From Deltaproteobacteria bacterium (GTDB lineage Bacteria > Myxococcota_A > UBA9160 > SZUA-336): a stretch of 7,126 nt of DNA. The notes under the pieces were generated by a model. The model was not told the DNA's origin, ran no database searches, and saw only the letters and a program-made list of their open reading frames with translations. How positions within the stretch are numbered: the stretch's first letter is position 1; each line of letters opens with the position of its first letter. This document shows, piece by piece, positions 1 to 6,235 of this stretch. The stretch lies in the NCBI GenBank assembly GCA_030665705.1, contig DAOUZG010000097.1, positions 1-7,126 of the forward strand. Direction: 5' to 3'. A program made the translations under genes and the position numbers.

Positions 1-4
1 GGTA

Positions 5-19
5 CATGGTACGTTCTCC
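5..19 (-). promoter_or_regulatory. Possible ribosome binding site and start codon of a further minus-strand gene at the window edge
   Basis: Downstream of the prenyl synthase stop, the minus strand reads GGAG (bases 16-19), an 8-base gap, then ATG (bases 7-5), after which the window ends. The spacing is right for translation initiation, and the position 47 bases after the previous stop codon would fit a second gene in the same operon. Only two codons and one base are visible, so neither the product nor the reality of the gene can be judged. This is a pattern seen in the sequence, and the gene itself is inference. Confidence 0.25.
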
Positions 20-54
20 GTAGGTTCTGGGGTGAGGCGAGGGTCCTGGAAAAC

Positions 55-1053
55 TCAGTGGGTTCGGGCGACCACGAACTCAGCGACGTCGCGGAGGGCC
101 CTCTTGGCATCGCAATCCGCGAACGACTCGATGCGGGCCCGCGCCCGATCGGCGTGGAGCCGGGCGCGCTCGACCGTCAGATCGGCACCGCGGTAACGCC
201 GCACGAGGTCGGCGACGAGCTCGACGGCTCCGGGCTCGAACTCCTCACCCCGAAGCCGGGAGGCGGCAAGCCCCTTGAGCGCCGTGACCGCACTCTCGCG
301 CTCCGCCGTGGTGCAGCGCTTGAGTGTCACGGTCAGCGGCATCGTGACCTTCCCCTCGGCGACGTCGGCGAGCGGCGCCTTGCCGAGCGCGTGGTCACCC
401 CCCGCGTAGTCGAGTGCGTCGTCCACGAGCTGGAAGGCGAGCCCGAGCTCCCACCCGTACTCCCGCATCGCCCGGCGCTCGGCACGAGTCACAGCACCGA
501 GAATGGCCCCGGACTCCGAACAGGTCGCGAGCAGCCGTGCCGTCTTCCTCCCGATGATGTCCACGTAGACCGACTCCGGGATATCGGGGTCAAAGCTCCG
601 CTGGAGCTGAACGATCTCACCCTCAGACATCTCGCGGATCGTGTTGGCGAAGATCCAGAGGAGATCTGGAGTACCGTCTTCCACGATCGTCATCGAGGCA
701 CTTGCGTAGAGGAAGTCTCCCATGAGAATCGCGATCCGCTCCCCCCACACGGCATTGACGCTTGGCTGCCCCCGGCGCAGCTCGGCGCCGTCGATCACAT
801 CGTCGTGTAGGAGAGTCGCGGTGTGCAGCAGCTCCACGGCTGCGGCGGCCTGGATCGCGCGCGGCCCTCGATATCCACACAGCCGCGAGGAGAGCAGCAC
901 GAGGAGGGGTCGAAGTCGCTTGCCCCCGCTTCCGAACGCGTGCTCGCCCACTTCCGGGATGAGCGGAGCGATCGAACGCGTGGCGTCTCGAAGCGTCACC
1001 TCCATCTGGCGGAGGTCGTGTTCGACAAGGGCAGCGATCGAGTCCAGCTTCAT
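55..1053 (-). CDS. ispB: Long-chain (octaprenyl-type) polyprenyl diphosphate synthase
   Basis: This 332-residue trans-prenyltransferase adds isopentenyl diphosphate units to an allylic primer, most likely to make the side chain of ubiquinone or menaquinone; it is a soluble or membrane-associated cytoplasmic enzyme. GGKRLRP lies at residues 43-49. The first aspartate-rich motif DDVID is at 84-88, followed by LRRGQ at 92-96, and the second motif FQLVDDALD is at 207-215. These are the Mg2+-diphosphate binding sites. The residue five before the first motif is Ala79, where short-chain synthases carry bulky aromatics, so a long-chain product is expected. The ATG at 1053 is chosen because IspB homologues start near MKLDSIAALV; the reading frame stays open to a TTG at 1137, but that extension is proline/cysteine-rich and runs through the promoter. 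The ribosome binding site is weak. Transcribed divergently from bioF. Family is certain; exact chain length and quinone type are inferred. Confidence 0.95.
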   Translation of the reverse strand: MKLDSIAALVEHDLRQMEVTLRDATRSIAPLIPEVGEHAFGSGGKRLRPLLVLLSSRLCGYRGPRAIQAAAAVELLHTATLLHDDVIDGAELRRGQPSVNAVWGERIAILMGDFLYASASMTIVEDGTPDLLWIFANTIREMSEGEIVQLQRSFDPDIPESVYVDIIGRKTARLLATCSESGAILGAVTRAERRAMREYGWELGLAFQLVDDALDYAGGDHALGKAPLADVAEGKVTMPLTVTLKRCTTAERESAVTALKGLAASRLRGEEFEPGAVELVADLVRRYRGADLTVERARLHADRARARIESFADCDAKRALRDVAEFVVARTH

Positions 1054-1082
1054 CGGCACACGTTCATCCCAGGGGTGGGGCG

Positions 1083-1104
1083 CCTTGCACCCAAGGCAAG
1101 GGTG
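1083..1104 (-). other. Small overlapping inverted repeats in the ispB leader
   Basis: Three pairings compete in this short stretch: CCTTGC (1083-1088) with GCAAGG (1096-1101), CCTTG (1083-1087) with CAAGG (1092-1096), and CACCC (1088-1092) with GGGTG (1100-1104). They fall at the predicted 5' end of the ispB transcript. The stems are only 5-6 base pairs and no U-tract follows, so this is not a terminator. It could be a 5' stabilising hairpin, a repressor site, or chance in GC-rich DNA. Confidence 0.25.
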
Positions 1105-1108
1105 GCCG

Positions 1109-1137
1109 AGTCTACCGGCGGGGGGAGAGGTTGTCAA
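1109..1137 (-). promoter_or_regulatory. Sigma-70-type promoter for ispB
   Basis: On the minus strand a perfect -35 hexamer TTGACA (1137-1132) is followed by exactly 17 bases and then TAGACT (1114-1109), which matches four of six positions of the -10 consensus including the key T, A and final T. Transcription would start near 1102, giving a leader of about 48 bases before the ATG at 1053. It lies in the only moderately AT-rich gap of the window, between two divergent genes, which supports the call. The same block on the plus strand reads TTGTCA, so any bioF promoter using it would overlap this one. Confidence 0.65.
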
Positions 1138-1179
1138 AGAGAATAGAGAGCAAAAACACTAAGAAATCCGGACGTTAAC

Positions 1180-2379
1180 GTGCCTTCTCATCTACGTGAC
1201 CCGTCGACCTCGCCGCTCGACACCGCGCTCGCCCGGGAACTCGAGGGCCTTCGGTCGGCCTCGCTCTACAGGCGATTGCGGACGGTGAAGGGACGGCTCG
1301 CGCCGCGCATGGTCGTCGACGGACGGCCGGTGTTGATGCTGGCGGGGTCGAACTACCTGGACCTCTCAGGAGATGCGCGCGTGGTCGCAGCCGGGGAGGA
1401 GGCCGTGCGCACGTACGGGTGCGCCGCGGGGGGATCGCGACTGATCAGCGGAAACCTCGACCTTCACGAGGCGTTCGAGCGCGAACTCGCCTCGTTCGTC
1501 GGAACAAGCGCTGTGCTCGTGTTTAGCACTGGATACACCGCAAACCTCGGAGTCATCCCAGCACTGGCAGGGCCCGAGGACGTGATCGTCAGCGATGCGC
1601 TCAATCACGCGAGCATCATCGACGCCTGCCGGCTCTCCCGATCGAGCACGCGCGTCTTTCGTCACAACGATCCGGGCGACCTCGCGCGCGTGGCCAGCGG
1701 CCTCTCCGGGTTCCGGCGGCGAATCCTCGTGCTGAACGGGGTCTACGCAATGGAGGGGGATGCGGCACGACTTCGTGATCTCGTGCCGATCGCCCGATCG
1801 TACGACATGATCGTCCTGCTCGACGACACCCACGGTCTCGGGGTCCTCGGCCCGACCGGGCGAGGAACCGTGGAGTACGAGGGGGGTATGTCCGTCGATA
1901 TCCAGATCGGAAACCTCGGAAAGGCGTTGGGCAGCTTCGGCGCTTACGTGGCGTGTTCGGAGACCGTTCGGGAATTCCTAATCAACCGCGCCCGCAGCTT
2001 CATCTTCACCTGCGGTCTGGCTCCGGGACCCATCGGAGCGGCGCGAGCGGCTCTTCGGATCTTGCAGCAGGAATCGTGGCGGCGCGAGCGATTGCTCGAC
2101 CGGGCACGGCAGCTCCGGGAGGGTCTCGACGAAGCGGGGTTCGACACCGGAACGAGCACAACCCACATCGTTCCCGCGATCGTCGGAAGCGAAGACGCGG
2201 TCATGCGGACCTGCGAGGCCGCGCTCCGGAAGGGAGTTTACGCCCAGGGGATCCGCCACCCGTCGGTGCCTCGGGGCGCCGCACGGATCCGTTTCACACC
2301 GATGTGTACCCACTCCCCGGAAGAGATCGAGACGACCGTGCGCGTCTTCGCCGAACTCGTTCAGCGGTCTCCGCGATGA
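1180..2379 (+). CDS. bioF: 8-amino-7-oxononanoate synthase (KAPA synthase)
   Basis: A 399-residue PLP enzyme of the alpha-oxoamine synthase family, which joins L-alanine to a pimeloyl thioester (CoA or ACP) with loss of CO2, the first committed step of the biotin ring pathway. Visible family features are GGSRLISGN at 84-92, the cofactor-stacking His143 in LNHAS, the DDTHG motif at 215-219 (usually DDAHG), the Schiff-base Lys248 in NLGKALGSFG, and the C-terminal substrate-binding segment around 356-379 (GIRHPSVPRGAARIRFTP). By sequence alone 2-amino-3-ketobutyrate CoA ligase is a close relative, but the adjoining bioA and bioD settle the assignment. The GTG at 1180 is the first possible start after an in-frame stop at 1144 and keeps the usual LDTALARELEGLR opening; the ribosome binding site is poor. 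The stop codon overlaps the bioA start by 4 bases, so the genes are probably translationally coupled. Confidence 0.93.
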   Translation: MPSHLRDPSTSPLDTALARELEGLRSASLYRRLRTVKGRLAPRMVVDGRPVLMLAGSNYLDLSGDARVVAAGEEAVRTYGCAAGGSRLISGNLDLHEAFERELASFVGTSAVLVFSTGYTANLGVIPALAGPEDVIVSDALNHASIIDACRLSRSSTRVFRHNDPGDLARVASGLSGFRRRILVLNGVYAMEGDAARLRDLVPIARSYDMIVLLDDTHGLGVLGPTGRGTVEYEGGMSVDIQIGNLGKALGSFGAYVACSETVREFLINRARSFIFTCGLAPGPIGAARAALRILQQESWRRERLLDRARQLREGLDEAGFDTGTSTTHIVPAIVGSEDAVMRTCEAALRKGVYAQGIRHPSVPRGAARIRFTPMCTHSPEEIETTVRVFAELVQRSPR

Positions 2380-3725
2380 GCTACGCCGACCGCGACCAAC
2401 GCCACATCTGGCATCCGTTCACCCAGATGAGCGACTGGCTCAAGGAGCACCCCCTCGTCATCGAGCGGGCCGAAGGGAACACCCTGATCGATACCGAAGG
2501 CAACTGCTATCTCGACGGGGTCTCCTCGCTTTGGGTCAACGTGCACGGTCACGATCACCCGAAGATTCGCCGGGCCGTACACGAACAGCTCGACCGGCTC
2601 GCGCACTCGACCCTGCTGGGTCTGGCAAGCGTCCCTTCGATCGACGCCGCGGAAAAGCTCCTCGAGGTCGCCCCTCGCGGGCTCACGCGAGTCTTCTTCA
2701 GCGACAACGGGTCGACGGCGGTCGAGATCGCGGCCAAGATGGCGTTCCAGTACTGGCAGCAGCACCCGGATCGGAGACTCCAGAAAAAGACACGCTTCGT
2801 CGCGCTCAAGAGCGCCTACCACGGGGACACACTGGGTGCGGTCTCGTTGGGCGGGGTCGATCTCTTCCACCAGATTTTCGGACCGCTCTGCTTCCCCGTC
2901 TACCGTGCGGAGAACGCCGGCTGCTACCGCTGCCCCTACGGGCTGCGGTATCCCGACTGTGACATCCACTGCCTCGAATCGATGGAGGGGATCCTCGAAC
3001 ACCACGCCGAAGAGATTGCGGCCGTGGTCGTCGAGCCGCTCATGCAGGCGGCCGCTGGAATGCTCCGTCTGCCCGAGGGCTGGCTCCGACGCGTTCGGGG
3101 GCTGTGCGACCGTCACGAGGTACTACTCATCGCCGATGAGGTGGCGACCGGCTTCGGCCGGACGGGGCGTATGTTCGCCTGCGAACACGAGGGGGTGACT
3201 CCCGACCTTCTCGCGGTCGCCAAGGGACTCACGGGGGGCTTCCTCCCGCTCGCGGCCACGCTCGCGACGGAGCGACTCTTCGAAGGGTTCCTCGGTCCGG
3301 TGGAGGCGGGTCGACAGCTCTTCCACGGGCACACCTACACCGGAAACGCCCTGGGTTGCGCTGCGACCGTGGCGAATCTGGAGATCTTCAAAGCGGAGGA
3401 CGTGCTTGCGCGGGTTCGCGCGCGGGCCGCTCGACTCGCCCAGCGACTCGAGGGCCTTCGTGACCTCGCCTGGGTCGGGGATATCCGTCAACGCGGTCTC
3501 ATGGTGGGGGTGGAGCTCGTTCGGGACCGGGAAACCCGCGAGCCCTTCGACCCGGCCGAGCGCATGGGCCACCACGTCTGCATGGCGATCCGCAACCGGG
3601 GGGTGATCCTGCGCCCCCTCGGAGACGTCGTCGTGCTGATGCCTCCCCTGTCGGTGACGGAGGCGGAGATCGACCACCTCGTCTCGGCGCTCGAGGCCTC
3701 GATCCGGGAGGTGGCCGCGGGGTGA
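2376..3725 (+). CDS. bioA: Adenosylmethionine--8-amino-7-oxononanoate aminotransferase (DAPA synthase)
   Basis: A 449-residue class III PLP aminotransferase that converts KAPA to 7,8-diaminopelargonate in the cytoplasm, usually with S-adenosylmethionine as amino donor (lysine in some Bacillus enzymes). The BioA signature IWHPFTQM is at 11-18. DNGSTAVEIAAKMA (110-123) and SAYHGDTLG (146-154) line the cofactor site, Asp254 in IADEVATGFGRTG contacts the pyridine nitrogen, and Lys283 in AVAKGLTGG is the Schiff-base lysine. HGHTYTGN is at 317-324. An insert carries four cysteines (183, 186, 195, 199), absent from E. coli BioA but, from memory, present in a BioA subgroup. The reading frame is open far upstream inside bioF, but homology begins at the ATG at 2376, which forms an ATGA overlap with the bioF stop. 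It ends in a GTGA overlap with bioD. The amino donor cannot be decided from sequence. Confidence 0.94.
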   Translation: MSYADRDQRHIWHPFTQMSDWLKEHPLVIERAEGNTLIDTEGNCYLDGVSSLWVNVHGHDHPKIRRAVHEQLDRLAHSTLLGLASVPSIDAAEKLLEVAPRGLTRVFFSDNGSTAVEIAAKMAFQYWQQHPDRRLQKKTRFVALKSAYHGDTLGAVSLGGVDLFHQIFGPLCFPVYRAENAGCYRCPYGLRYPDCDIHCLESMEGILEHHAEEIAAVVVEPLMQAAAGMLRLPEGWLRRVRGLCDRHEVLLIADEVATGFGRTGRMFACEHEGVTPDLLAVAKGLTGGFLPLAATLATERLFEGFLGPVEAGRQLFHGHTYTGNALGCAATVANLEIFKAEDVLARVRARAARLAQRLEGLRDLAWVGDIRQRGLMVGVELVRDRETREPFDPAERMGHHVCMAIRNRGVILRPLGDVVVLMPPLSVTEAEIDHLVSALEASIREVAAG

Positions 3726-4405
3726 GGGGGGCGTTCGTCACGGGCACGGACACGGGCTGCGGCAAGACCGCGGTGGCGTGCGCAGCGGCACGGCAGGCGG
3801 TTAAGGAAGGACTACGCGTCCGCGTGATCAAGCCCGTCGAGACCGGCTGCCTGGAGGAGGGGAACCGACTTCGGCCGCTCGACGCGCTCGCCCTGGCGGA
3901 GGCTTCCGCGGACCGGAGCCCCCTCGATGAGATCTGCCCCTACCGACTGCGACTCGCGGCGGCGCCGCAGGTGGCCGCGGATGCCGAGGGCGTGGAGATC
4001 AGCGCCGAGCGGATCGAGACGCTCGTACGAAGGGCGCAAGGCCAATCGGATCTGGTGATCGTCGAAGGAGCAGGAGGGCTCTTCGTTCCAATCGGACCCG
4101 GGCTCGACATGGCCGATCTGGCCGGACGGCTCGGGCTCCCGCTCCTCGTGGTCGCCCGAGCGGCGCTGGGGACGATCAACCACACGAGACTCACGCTGGA
4201 GGCCGCCTCCCGGCGCGGGCTCCCACTCCTCGGGGTTGTCATCAGCCACACCATGCCAGACCTCCCCAGCGCCGACCGTGCCAACCTGGACCTCCTCCGG
4301 AGGGCTCTCGGACCCCGCCTGCTGGGGGAGCTGCCTCACGGGGCCGACGCGACGGTCCCGCCCGTCCCCCTCCGGACCCTCCTGTCCCAATCCGCAACCT
4401 GCTGA
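3722..4405 (+). CDS. bioD: ATP-dependent dethiobiotin synthetase
   Basis: A 227-residue P-loop enzyme, the normal length for BioD, which carboxylates diaminopelargonate and closes the ureido ring to give dethiobiotin using ATP and CO2. The Walker A loop GTDTGCGKT is at 8-16 (the commoner form has V instead of C13). Lys37 in IKPVETG, Asp54 in RPLDALAL, and Glu115 in VIVEGAGGL correspond to known catalytic and Mg/ATP-binding positions of E. coli BioD. ARAALGTINHTRLT at 145-158 is the conserved segment near the nucleotide site. In the usual APH motif the histidine is Gln83 here. The GTG start lies in a GTGA overlap with the bioA stop, and a strong GGGAGG at 3706-3711 sits 10 bases upstream. It is the third gene of the bioF-A-D operon, followed after 38 bases by a gene of unknown function. 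Confidence 0.94.
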   Translation: MRGAFVTGTDTGCGKTAVACAAARQAVKEGLRVRVIKPVETGCLEEGNRLRPLDALALAEASADRSPLDEICPYRLRLAAAPQVAADAEGVEISAERIETLVRRAQGQSDLVIVEGAGGLFVPIGPGLDMADLAGRLGLPLLVVARAALGTINHTRLTLEAASRRGLPLLGVVISHTMPDLPSADRANLDLLRRALGPRLLGELPHGADATVPPVPLRTLLSQSATC

Positions 4406-4443
4406 CTCAAGTCCGGCGCGGGGGTGGACGATCTCATGCCGGG

Positions 4444-5016
4444 ATGCTCACGATTGAAGAGGAGCTGGACGAGCTCGAGATCAAGATCAATCGGCTCAAG
4501 ATAGAGTACGACCAGTACTTCCTTGGCGTGCTGAAGCGCGAGCCCTACGTCCTGCGGGGTGACGTCCAGAAGACGATCCACCGTTACCTGAGCCAGCCCC
4601 CGAGCCAGGCCCGTCTGAAGTTTCGATTCAACACCCTCTGCGCACGCTACCAGTCGTACCGGCAACTCTGGGGGCGGACCATCCGCCAGATCGAGGCGGG
4701 CACCTATCGGCCTCACAACTTCCGCTCGCAGCTTCAGGACAAACCGGGCGAAGCCTCGCCCTCCGCGGGCGCCCCGTCTCCTCCGAAAACGACGGGCGCA
4801 GGGACCAGGGCGGTCGACCAGCTGTACGAGGCTCTGTCCGACGCCCGCCAAAAGACCGGCGAGGGGATGCGAGGCCTGACGCGCGAGAAGCTCTCGGAGA
4901 TCGTTCGACAGCAGACCCGGGAACTCCGCACGCAGCACGGATCGGGAAAGATTCGGTTCAAGGTCGTCATCGAGGGAACTAGCGCGCGCCTGCGCGCGAC
5001 CGTGGTCCGACCGTAG
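4444..5016 (+). CDS. Conserved-looking protein of unknown function (MXAN_5187 C-terminal-domain-like)
   Basis: A 190-residue protein with no signal peptide or membrane segment. Residues 1-30 are charged and probably helical (EEELDELEIKINRLKIEYDQ), followed by a basic, aromatic-rich helical block to about 95 (KFRFNTLCARYQSYRQLWGR, then QIEAGTYRP). Residues 96-122 form a Pro/Ala/Ser/Gly linker. The C-terminal part has an alpha region (VDQLYEALSDARQKTGEG through REKLSEIVRQQTREL) and a short probable beta hairpin (KIRFKVVIEG, ARLRATVV). From memory this layout matches a domain named after Myxococcus xanthus MXAN_5187, of unknown role; I could not check this. The ATG at 4444 is the only good start and its ribosome binding site is weak. 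It lies 38 bases after bioD on the same strand, so it may be cotranscribed with the biotin genes, but nothing in the protein suggests a biotin function. Confidence 0.85.
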   Translation: MLTIEEELDELEIKINRLKIEYDQYFLGVLKREPYVLRGDVQKTIHRYLSQPPSQARLKFRFNTLCARYQSYRQLWGRTIRQIEAGTYRPHNFRSQLQDKPGEASPSAGAPSPPKTTGAGTRAVDQLYEALSDARQKTGEGMRGLTREKLSEIVRQQTRELRTQHGSGKIRFKVVIEGTSARLRATVVRP

Positions 5017-5042
5017 CCCGGTACTCAGCGCGTTAGTGCGCG

Positions 5043-5057
5043 GCAGAGCCACTCTGC
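5043..5057 (+). other. Short perfect hairpin between the unknown gene and the aminotransferase gene
   Basis: GCAGAG (5043-5048) and CTCTGC (5052-5057) form a 6-base-pair stem with a 3-base loop in the 90-base gap 5017-5106. No run of T follows, so it is not a standard intrinsic terminator. A second weak pairing (CGCG at 5029-5032 with 5039-5042) lies just upstream. It may attenuate or stabilise mRNA, or be chance; no convincing promoter was found in the same gap. Confidence 0.25.
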
Positions 5058-5095
5058 GGGAAAGCTCCGGTTCGCCTATCCTCGGTTCCCGGACT

Positions 5096-5102
5096 GGAGG
5101 GA
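5096..5102 (+). promoter_or_regulatory. Ribosome binding site fixing the GTG start of the DegT-family gene
   Basis: GGAGGGA ends 4 bases before the GTG at 5107, and the core GGAGG ends 6 bases before it. This is the best Shine-Dalgarno match in the window, and no upstream in-frame start exists. It supports the GTG and independent translation of the aminotransferase, rather than coupling to the preceding gene 90 bases away. Confidence 0.7.
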
Positions 5103-5106
5103 AGCC

Positions 5107-6216
5107 GTGGAGATCAAGGTTCCGCTCGTGGATTTGCAGGCGGAGGTGGCGGAGCTCTGGGAGGAGCTCCGTCCCGCGGTGGAGGAGGTCCTGCGGTCGG
5201 GCCGCTTCGTGTCCGGCCCCAACGTCGCGGCGCTCGAACGCGAGACGGCTGCATACCTGGGGGTACGCCACGCGGTCGCGCTCAACTCGGGAACCGATGC
5301 CCTCGTCATCGGGCTGCGGGCGCTCGGTGTGGGTAGCGGCGACGAGGTCATCACGACGCCGTTCACCTTCGTCGCAACGGCGGAGGCGATTTGCCGGGTG
5401 GGTGCCAGGCCGGTCTTCGCGGACATCGAACCCCGAACCTTCAACATCGACCCTGCGGAGATCGAGAAACACGTCACGGCCCGCACGCGAGCGGTGATCC
5501 CCGTGCACCTGTTCGGCCACCCGGCAGATATGGATCCGATCCTCACGATCGCGCGGGACCGGCAGCTGCGTGTCCTGGAAGACGCGGCACAGGCGTTTGG
5601 CGGGGAGTACAAGGGACGAAAGGCCGGAGGCCTCGGCGATGCAGCCGCCTTTTCATTCTTCCCGACGAAAAACCTCGGGGCGTACGGGGATGGAGGAATG
5701 CTCGCCACGGACGACGATGACATTTCGCAGACCGCACGAAAGCTGCGTAACCACGGTGCACTCGACAAGTATCAACCCGAGCTTCTCGGTTACAACTCAC
5801 GCCTCGACGAGCTCCAGGCCGCAATCCTGCGCGTCAAGCTCCCCCACGTGGATCGCTGGAACGAAGCCCGGAGGCGGGTGGCCTCTCGGTACGGCGAGAG
5901 CCTGGGCGGGCTGGAGGGGGTCACGACCCCTCACGAAGCCTCCTATGCCCGCCACGTGTACCACCAGTACACCGTTCGCGTGCAGGGCGGGCAGAGGGAC
6001 GAAGTGCGGGACCGGCTCCGCTCGGCCGGGGTCGCAAGCGCGATCTACTACACCGAGCCCCTGAACCGAGTGGAGCGTTACGGCTCGAGCACGGCGGATC
6101 TCGCCCTCTCCGAGCAGGCCAGTCTGGAGGTTCTCAGCCTTCCCGTGGGTCCCGGGCTAGCGGACGAGTCGGTGAAGCAGGTGATCGAGGAGCTCGGCGC
6201 GGCTCTGGTGCGCTGA
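5107..6216 (+). CDS. DegT/DnrJ/EryC1/StrS-family PLP aminotransferase, probably acting on a nucleotide sugar
   Basis: A 369-residue fold-type I aminotransferase of the family that usually converts a keto-nucleotide-sugar to the amino sugar, using glutamate, for surface polysaccharide or secondary-metabolite synthesis. VPLVDL at 5-10 and SGRFVSGPNVAALE at 31-44 are the typical opening. NSGTDAL (60-66) binds the cofactor phosphate, TPFTFVAT is at 84-91, Asp159 in LEDAAQAFGG contacts PLP, and Lys188 in SFFPTKNLGAYGDGG is the Schiff-base lysine, so the enzyme should be active rather than a lysine-less dehydratase. LGYNSRLDELQAAIL at 227-241 is the family motif for the substrate pocket. In the usual YYP-PLH segment the sequence is YYTEPLNRVERY (314-325), with Asn320 replacing the histidine. 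No sugar epimerase, dehydratase, acetyltransferase or glycosyltransferase neighbours are seen, so the substrate is unknown. It converges on atpC with a 19-base gap. Confidence 0.9.
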   Translation: MEIKVPLVDLQAEVAELWEELRPAVEEVLRSGRFVSGPNVAALERETAAYLGVRHAVALNSGTDALVIGLRALGVGSGDEVITTPFTFVATAEAICRVGARPVFADIEPRTFNIDPAEIEKHVTARTRAVIPVHLFGHPADMDPILTIARDRQLRVLEDAAQAFGGEYKGRKAGGLGDAAAFSFFPTKNLGAYGDGGMLATDDDDISQTARKLRNHGALDKYQPELLGYNSRLDELQAAILRVKLPHVDRWNEARRRVASRYGESLGGLEGVTTPHEASYARHVYHQYTVRVQGGQRDEVRDRLRSAGVASAIYYTEPLNRVERYGSSTADLALSEQASLEVLSLPVGPGLADESVKQVIEELGAALVR

Positions 6217-6235
6217 TCGGCTGGGCGAGGGGCGC

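Noticed and set aside
58..810. Plus-strand open frame (250 codons) opposite ispB
   Set aside because: It is antisense to a clear polyprenyl synthase, has no family motif, and its low-complexity composition is explained by the codon use of the real gene.
1054..1137. N-terminal extension of the prenyl synthase from a TTG at 1137
   Set aside because: The 28 extra residues are Pro/Cys-rich, unlike IspB homologues, and would start inside the predicted -35 box, upstream of the transcription start.
1132..1180. BirA biotin operator upstream of bioF (TGTCAAA at 1132 and GTTAAC at 1174 as half-sites)
   Set aside because: The classical operator needs half-sites separated by about 14-16 bases, while these are about 35 apart, and the left half is a poor match.
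2361..3116. Minus-strand open frame (251 codons) inside bioA
   Set aside because: It is fully antisense to conserved BioA motifs, with no ribosome binding site or domain of its own.
5077..5082. TATCCT as a -10 box for the DegT-family gene
   Set aside because: There is no matching -35 element 16-19 bases upstream (the sequence there is CTGCGG), so a promoter cannot be supported.
4336..5520. Long minus-strand open frame (394 codons) opposite the end of bioD, the unknown gene and the start of the aminotransferase gene
   Set aside because: It lies antisense to three well-supported genes and across their intergenic gaps, its translation is Arg/Leu/Asp-rich with no recognisable motif, and long open antisense frames are common in GC-rich DNA.
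6217..6235. Bidirectional intrinsic terminator between the aminotransferase gene and atpC
   Set aside because: There is no strong stem followed by a T-tract in either direction; only a weak inverted repeat with an 18-base or larger loop is present.
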